Part shown: positions 58,963-64,000 of the stretch, piece by piece | How positions within the stretch are numbered: position 1 is the first letter of the stretch | How the letters are laid out: every line of letters begins with the position of its first letter | Source: HGM13006 sp963650135 | Lineage (GTDB): Bacteria; Bacillota; Clostridia; Oscillospirales; Oscillospiraceae | Direction of reading: 5' to 3' | Assembly: GCA_963650135.1 (NCBI GenBank) | Contig: CAVJLG010000025.1 | Coordinates: 1-64,000, forward strand | Length of the DNA stretch: 64,000 nt | Notes under the pieces: model-generated | Database searches by the model: none | The model's input: the letters and a program-made list of their open reading frames with translations, nothing else | What the model was told of the DNA's origin: nothing | Made by a program: the position numbers and the translations under genes

Positions 58963-60507
58963 ATGGCGCGTACTCAAAATTCCATACGCAACGTACTGTC
59001 TGCAATGGTCGGACAGATGGGAGGCATTCTGGTCAACTTACTCGCCCGGGTGTTTTTCCTGCATTATCTCAACCAGACCTATCTGGGTCTGAACGGCCTG
59101 TTTACCAATGTGCTCACCATGCTCTCTCTTGTGGAGCTGGGTGTGGGCCCGGCTATGGCCTATAGCCTCTATAAGCCCCTGGCAGACCATGACATTGAAA
59201 AGCTGAAAAGCCACATGGGCTTCTATAAAAAAGCCTATATCACCATCGGCCTTGCCATTGCCGCGCTGGGCCTGCTGTTTTTGCCTTTCTACACCGTGTT
59301 TATGGACGAGGTGCCGGATATTCCCCACCTGAACACCATCTACCTGCTATTTGTGGCCAATACGGTGGTTTCCTATTTTTACTCCTATAAGCGCAGCTTA
59401 ATCGTCTGTGACCAGAAGAAGTACATCGAAACCACCATCCACTACGGCGCCTATTTCATTCTGAATGTGGTGCAGATTATCTTCCTGGCGCTTACCAAAA
59501 ACTATGTGGTGTTCCTGGTGCTCCAGGTGCTGTCCACCTGGCTGGAGAACCTGATTCTCGCCAAAAAGGCCGACAAGCTCTACCCCTTCCTCCGGGATAA
59601 GGACGTAAAGCCCATGGAGAAGGAAGACGCCCAGGTGATTTACCGAAATGTCGCCGCCATGAGCATGCACAAGGTAGGCGCCGTGGTGGTCAATTCGACG
59701 GATAACATCCTGATTTCCAAGCTCATCGGACTTGCCACCGCAGGGCTTTATAGCAACTACTACACCATCATCCATCCCCTGCAAACCATCACCAATCAGA
59801 TTTTCGAATCCATTGTCGCCAGTGTGGGCAACCTCACCGCCACTGTGAAGGACGGCAATATGGAGCACCTGATGGAAACCTTTTACGACGTTTTCTTCTT
59901 CGCCTTTTGGATTTTCACCTTCTGTGCCATCTGCCTGCTGAATCTGCTGCATCCCTTCATTGAATTTCTCTGGCTGCGGAACAAGGGCTGGCTGCTGGAC
60001 AATCTGACGCTGTATGTTCTGGTGCTGAACTTCTATTTATATGGCATGCGCCGTCCGGTACTAACCTTCCGGGACGCCACCGGCGCCTTCTGGAACGACC
60101 GGTTTAAGCCGATTTTCGAGTCCATCATCAATCTGGTGGCCTCTATTTTGCTGGCAAAGCAGTTTGGCATTGCAGGCATTTTCCTGGGCACCCTGGTTTC
60201 CACCGTTACCACCAGCCTTTGGGTGGAGCCGCTGGTGCTGTATCACAACGTATTTCATGCCTCCATGCGCAGCTATTTCGTCCGGTTTTTCACCTATACG
60301 GCAATCGGCGTTGTCATCTGCGTGCTGACCACCTGGCTTTGCAGTCTGGTGGGCTACAGTCTGATTTCCATCATCCCCCGTGCGCTGATTTGCGTGGCCG
60401 TGCCCAATCTGCTGCTGTTCCTGATTTTCCATAAAACCCAGGAGTTCCGCTATTTTGAGCAGCTGGGCAAGCATCTACTGGGAAAGGTAGCCCACCATGA
60501 CGACTAA
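58963..60507 (+). CDS. polysaccharide flippase (Wzx-like, MATE/MOP fold)
   Basis: A 514-residue membrane protein with about 12-14 segments. The N-terminal ILVNLLARVFFLHYLNQTYLGLNGLF (core FFLHYLNQTYLGLNGLF) is typical of the Firmicutes capsule flippases. It moves the lipid-linked unit across the membrane before polymerisation. The ATG at 58963 follows GGAGG; the stop overlaps the acyltransferase start by eleven bases. Confidence 0.9.
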   Translation: MARTQNSIRNVLSAMVGQMGGILVNLLARVFFLHYLNQTYLGLNGLFTNVLTMLSLVELGVGPAMAYSLYKPLADHDIEKLKSHMGFYKKAYITIGLAIAALGLLFLPFYTVFMDEVPDIPHLNTIYLLFVANTVVSYFYSYKRSLIVCDQKKYIETTIHYGAYFILNVVQIIFLALTKNYVVFLVLQVLSTWLENLILAKKADKLYPFLRDKDVKPMEKEDAQVIYRNVAAMSMHKVGAVVVNSTDNILISKLIGLATAGLYSNYYTIIHPLQTITNQIFESIVASVGNLTATVKDGNMEHLMETFYDVFFFAFWIFTFCAICLLNLLHPFIEFLWLRNKGWLLDNLTLYVLVLNFYLYGMRRPVLTFRDATGAFWNDRFKPIFESIINLVASILLAKQFGIAGIFLGTLVSTVTTSLWVEPLVLYHNVFHASMRSYFVRFFTYTAIGVVICVLTTWLCSLVGYSLISIIPRALICVAVPNLLLFLIFHKTQEFRYFEQLGKHLLGKVAHHDD

Positions 60508-61513
60508 GCGGGAAACCTGGCTGGACGGATTAAAGGGCTTTGCAATCCTGCTGGTAATCCTGGGGCATGTACTCAGCGGCTATTTGGATGCAGGAACCTT
60601 TCCGGACGCCTATTACAGCCTCTATGGGCTTCGCAGTTGGATCTACAGCTTCCATATGCCTCTGTTCTTTCTGCTCAGCGGCTTTACCTTCACTTTGGCC
60701 TACTATAAGGGCGGCACATTACAGCGCTCCCGATATTTCCGCCAGGTGCTGAATCTCCTATGGATTTATGTGCTGTTTGCGCTGCTGCTCTGGGGGGTAA
60801 AGCAGGTGGTGCCAGGGCTGGTCAACGAGGCCTATACCCTGGAGGATTTAAAGGGGATGCTCCTTTCCCCCCTGGGGAACTTTTGGTATCTCTATGTGCT
60901 GCTGGTGCTGTACCTTGTGGCGGCGCTGGTGCGTCTGCCCCGGTGGAATTCCATGTGGCTATTGCTGCTTGGAGGCTGTGCAATTGTGGTGGCAGACGTT
61001 CATCTGGACTGGACACAGCTCACCCTTTACCGGATCGTCTACCATCTGTTCTTCTTCGGCGTGGGCTGCAAGCTGTGCCAGCATCGGCGGCTTTTGACCA
61101 ATCCCCATATTGTGGGCGCATTCCTTATGTGGCTGGCTGTGGCCTGGTTCTTCTATGCATTTTATTATGTCCGCAGCTGGTACGCCACCTGGAAGCTTAT
61201 CATCGCCCTGGGCACCTGCTGGGTGTATCTATCCCTCTTCTATCGGTTTCCCCGGCTCAGTGGCCTCAGGCTCTTCCAGGTCTGCGGAAAATACTGTCTG
61301 GAGCTTTATCTCCTGCACACCTTCTTCACCGCAGGACTGCGCACGCTGCTCCCCATGATGGGTATCACCACCCCATGGTTCAGCGTATGGATGAACTTCC
61401 TAATCAGCGCCGCCGTCTCCCTGGGGCTGGCCGTCCTCGCCGGGAAGACCTGGGTGATGGATATCGTATTCCGCCCGGCCCGCTTTATCTCCCATATCCG
61501 AACAAAAAAATAA
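60497..61513 (+). CDS. acyltransferase 3 family membrane protein
   Basis: A 338-residue protein with about ten membrane segments. ETWLDGLKGFAILLVILGHVLSGYL carries the early His and FHMPLFFLLSGF the family's second motif, as in WecH/OafA-like O-acetyltransferases. It probably O-acetylates the polysaccharide. It is the last gene of the cluster, before a perfect terminator. Confidence 0.9.
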   Translation: MTTKRETWLDGLKGFAILLVILGHVLSGYLDAGTFPDAYYSLYGLRSWIYSFHMPLFFLLSGFTFTLAYYKGGTLQRSRYFRQVLNLLWIYVLFALLLWGVKQVVPGLVNEAYTLEDLKGMLLSPLGNFWYLYVLLVLYLVAALVRLPRWNSMWLLLLGGCAIVVADVHLDWTQLTLYRIVYHLFFFGVGCKLCQHRRLLTNPHIVGAFLMWLAVAWFFYAFYYVRSWYATWKLIIALGTCWVYLSLFYRFPRLSGLRLFQVCGKYCLELYLLHTFFTAGLRTLLPMMGITTPWFSVWMNFLISAAVSLGLAVLAGKTWVMDIVFRPARFISHIRTKK

Positions 61514-61543
61514 CTGGAGGTCCGTTTGGACCTCCAGTTTTTT
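61513..61543. terminator. terminator of the polysaccharide cluster
   Basis: An 11-base perfect stem (ACTGGAGGTCC and complement, loop GTTT) with six T on the right and an A tract on the left; it also serves the convergent lipoprotein gene. Confidence 0.93.
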
Positions 61544-61556
61544 GTTCTATTTTCGC

Positions 61557-63092
61557 TTATGCACCAGCGCCCACGGTCACGCCGTCGTTGACTGCCAGCA
61601 CAGCGCCGGTGTCGGACACGGTGATCGTAAATTCGGCTCCGGTGTAGCTCAGGGTGCAGCTGCTATCCAGCTGCTGCATCACCAGCATACCGCTAAGGTC
61701 AAACCAGAAGGAAATAGTACCCTCGGAGGTAATCTCAGAAGCCTCGTCGAAGTCGATGTCCGTTTCCAGTGCGCTCAGATAGGTGCTTACCACAGCCTCT
61801 ACATATTCGCTGTCCAAGGTCATGGTGAGCTTCTGATAATCGCCGTCCTGCTCCAGCTGATAATCGCTGCCATATGTAAAGCTGTCGGCATAGCTGGCAA
61901 TGATGTTCTGAACATCGCTCAGCATAGAAGCATCGTCATAGGTGTAGCTGTTTTCCTCGCCGTCAATCACCTGCACGCCCTCGCCGCCGGCATAGGTATC
62001 GACGGTCTGGTCGATTGCTTCACCGTTAAGCGTCTGGTCAATCTCCCAGGTTGCGCTCAGGCCGCTATCTTCGTCATAGACGTAATTGATGTTGTGGTCT
62101 TCCACATAGGTATCGGTGTTCGTGCCATCGGAAACGCCAATGGTCAGCTCAGACTGATAGCTCACGCCGTTCTGGCTCAAAAGGGTGTTGAAGCCATTGA
62201 TGAAGGCGATGGGCAGGGAGATATCGCTGACCTCACGGAAGTCGGCGTCGTCCTCCGGTACGTTGATGGAAACGCCGTCGTCATAGCTGTTGATGGTCTG
62301 GGTGATGGAAACCGTCTCGCTCAGGGTCATGCCCATTACATCAAACTGAACGCTCAGCTCCATGGTCAGCTTGTTCAGTGCGCCGTCCTGGCCCATCTGA
62401 ACCGTGCCGTCCAGGGTAAAGGCGGTGCAGGTAACGCCGTCGCCCGCAGCAGACAGCAGGTCAGAGAATGCCATCCAGGTGTCCAGCGTGGGCTCGCCAA
62501 AGGTTACGGTATAGCCCTTGTCGGTTGCTTCCGCTGTCAGCGTGCCAAAGCTGCTGGCATCGATCTCCAGCAGATCGTCCGCACCGTTCTGGCTTTCCTG
62601 GCTGTCCTCGTCAGAGACGTAAGCCTTATACTTGCCGTTGGAATCGGAGAGGTAGACATAGCCGCCAGCCGTCCAGGTTTCGGACACAGCGCCGTTCATC
62701 TGCATGCTCTCATAGGTAATATCGCCGTCGGTTTCGCTGCTGATTTCCTTTACTCTGCCGCTGGCCTTCTGGCTGGTGGACTCGCCCTCAAACTCCACGG
62801 CGATCGCCATATCTATGTCATAGTCCACTGCATAGGTTGTCTCGTCATAGGCGTCCAGCTGCGCCCAGGCCCACTGGCCCAGCTCTTCCGGGGTCATGTC
62901 GCCAGTCTCTGCCGCAGGCTGACTATCCTCTTCGGGCTCTTGTGCGGTTTCCGTCGCAGAATTTTCGGTCTGTGCAGAAGCTGCCTCGGATGCCGAAGCA
63001 GTTGCCGGTGCCGAAGATGCAGCGCCGGAACCGCCGCAGCCACTGAGCAGCAGGCACAGTACAACTGCCAGTGCTGTCCACTTTTTTCTCAT
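61557..63092 (-). CDS. large secreted lipoprotein, unknown
   Basis: A 511-residue lipoprotein; the signal ends in LLLSGCGGS and is followed by an Ala/Ser/Thr/Glu-rich linker to about residue 65. The rest is acidic, rich in Thr, Ser and Asp, with alternating strands, and appears to be two related halves (IAVEFEGESTSQKASGRVKEISS-like and SVQFDVMGMTLSETVSITQ-like segments, core MGMTLSETVSITQ), recalling LolA/DUF6612-type lipoproteins. No catalytic motif is visible. AGGAG is nine bases before the ATG. Confidence 0.75.
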   Translation of the reverse strand: MRKKWTALAVVLCLLLSGCGGSGAASSAPATASASEAASAQTENSATETAQEPEEDSQPAAETGDMTPEELGQWAWAQLDAYDETTYAVDYDIDMAIAVEFEGESTSQKASGRVKEISSETDGDITYESMQMNGAVSETWTAGGYVYLSDSNGKYKAYVSDEDSQESQNGADDLLEIDASSFGTLTAEATDKGYTVTFGEPTLDTWMAFSDLLSAAGDGVTCTAFTLDGTVQMGQDGALNKLTMELSVQFDVMGMTLSETVSITQTINSYDDGVSINVPEDDADFREVSDISLPIAFINGFNTLLSQNGVSYQSELTIGVSDGTNTDTYVEDHNINYVYDEDSGLSATWEIDQTLNGEAIDQTVDTYAGGEGVQVIDGEENSYTYDDASMLSDVQNIIASYADSFTYGSDYQLEQDGDYQKLTMTLDSEYVEAVVSTYLSALETDIDFDEASEITSEGTISFWFDLSGMLVMQQLDSSCTLSYTGAEFTITVSDTGAVLAVNDGVTVGAGA

Positions 63093-63201
63093 GAAAACAT
63101 TCTCCTAGTTTTTCAAAAATACTCAGGTTATTCTATCATAACGCGCCCCAAAAGTATACATGATCTTCACAAATCCGGCAGGATTTCTTCACATACGCCA
63201 A

Positions 63202-63227
63202 AGGACGGACCCCGAAGAGTCCGTCCT
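63202..63227 (-). terminator. hairpin terminator after the solute-binding protein gene
   Basis: A 9-base perfect stem (AGGACGGAC and complement, loop of eight) about 32 bases after the stop; on the minus strand TTTGG follows, a weak T tract. Confidence 0.6.
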
Positions 63228-63258
63228 CTGACGATTATGGAAAAGATCACACAAGCGC

Positions 63259-64000
63259 TTATGCGCCGATGCTAAGATATGCGTCGATTGCGTCCTGATA
63301 CAGCTCGGTCATCCGGTCAATATCAAAGGAGGTGGTCACCTGGTCGATGAAGCTGTCCCACTCGTCCATGGACTTGCCGCCGGTGATGAACTGGAGGCAG
63401 GTGGTGCTGACAAAGCTGCCCACATCGGAAACAAGGCCGGAATACTCGGTCTGTGCTTCCACGCTCCAGACTGCGCCGGGCGCCTGGGTGCTGGTGGTGT
63501 TCCGAATCCACAGGTCAATAGCGCTTACCTGCGCATCGGTATAGCCCAGGAAGTTCCGCTCGTTGATGCAGATGGAGCTGGGGGTAGAAGAAGTGTACTT
63601 AATCAGGCACAGCGCAAAGTCATAGCCGTCAGGGTTGTTGGTGATAAGGTCGGTGAACACAGGCTCGCCATTGTCATCATACTCGAAGGAAACACCCTCT
63701 ACGCCATAGTTGGCCAGCAGGATGCCGTCATCGGAGTAGAAGTAGTCGATCATCCGCGCTGCCAGCTCAATGTCGGGGCAGGTACCGGCAATCGCTGCGC
63801 CGCCCTTGCTGATCCGGGAGGTACCCGCATCGTCAAAGCCGCAGAGGTCGCCCTCATTGAGCACCATGGCGCGGACAGGCTGCACATTGCTGTCAGGCTC
63901 ATAGCCGGAGAGGTTGTTGATGCCGTTGACCGAGGTGGTGAAGAAGCCGGAGGCATTGCCCACGATCTCGTCGTCGGTGGCAGTGTTGTTCATGGTCTGG
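63259..64000 (-). CDS. ABC transporter extracellular solute-binding protein, 3' part only
   Basis: The frame is open to the window edge, so only the last 246 residues or so are seen; the first Met in the window (63993) is internal. GISKGGAAIAGTCPDIELAARMIDYFYSDDGILLANYGVEG (core LAARMIDYFYSDDG) is the C-terminal lobe of family 1 oligosaccharide or lipid-linked-sugar binding proteins. It belongs to an importer whose permease genes would lie beyond the window. The substrate cannot be told. Confidence 0.8.
   Translation of the reverse strand, partial: QTMNNTATDDEIVGNASGFFTTSVNGINNLSGYEPDSNVQPVRAMVLNEGDLCGFDDAGTSRISKGGAAIAGTCPDIELAARMIDYFYSDDGILLANYGVEGVSFEYDDNGEPVFTDLITNNPDGYDFALCLIKYTSSTPSSICINERNFLGYTDAQVSAIDLWIRNTTSTQAPGAVWSVEAQTEYSGLVSDVGSFVSTTCLQFITGGKSMDEWDSFIDQVTTSFDIDRMTELYQDAIDAYLSIGA

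Noticed and set aside
61542..63275. 577-codon plus-strand frame opposite the large lipoprotein
   Set aside because: It begins inside the polysaccharide terminator region and has no ribosome site; the minus strand has the lipobox and AGGAG.

Overview
The window is a GC-rich (high 50s % by eye) stretch of Firmicutes-type chromosome. It reads most like a strictly fermentative gut clostridium of the Oscillospirales (inference). The grounds are AGGAGG ribosome sites, sigma-A promoters with 17-base spacers, the U32/maf/mreC/mreD/PBP2 gene order, DnaD/DnaI-type helicase loaders, Ala/Ser/Thr-rich lipoprotein linkers and the absence of respiratory genes. No rRNA, tRNA, CRISPR array, insertion sequence or phage gene was recognised.

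Left part (1-19.9 kb): a diaminopropionate ammonia-lyase/YgeY hydrolase pair diverges from an AraC regulator; gap stands alone; then an eight-gene aromatic operon (aroF-aroB-aroA-aroC-pheA-aroK-aroQ-aroE) converts erythrose-4-P and PEP to chorismate and on to phenylpyruvate. It is preceded by an aromatic-rich leader peptide and an intrinsic terminator, which together look like a ribosome-mediated attenuator. A HAD phosphatase, a complete branched-chain amino acid (Liv) ABC transporter, two tandem PAP2 phosphatases and a thioesterase follow.

Middle (20-43 kb): a seven-gene leftward operon joins cell elongation (mreC, mreD, PBP2), maf and a U32 protein to DnaD and DnaC/DnaI-like replication proteins. 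Next come a beta-solenoid lipoprotein and a LysR-controlled UbiD/UbiX/LpdD non-oxidative decarboxylase cassette with a good LysR-type site at about -63. A small membrane protein, a permease, a polysaccharide deacetylase gene broken by one in-frame amber codon, a shortened CPBP protease, a methyltransferase and an ArsR-type sensor lead to a polar amino acid ABC transporter and a TSUP permease.

Right part (43.6-64 kb): the most unusual block is a secreted, membrane-anchored beta-helix protein, a double-hotdog MaoC-like protein and a second, apparently cytoplasmic beta-helix protein that is a paralogue of the first. All three carry Gly/Pro-rich segments, and I know of no described pathway for this combination. 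murA, a DUF2207 membrane protein, gtrA and tadA follow. A cell-surface polysaccharide cluster comes next (priming sugar transferase, DUF4422 protein, LicD, TagD, GT2, polymerase, flippase, acyltransferase), driven by a strong promoter inside the end of tadA. A large lipoprotein and the 3' part of a solute-binding protein gene cut by the window edge close the region.
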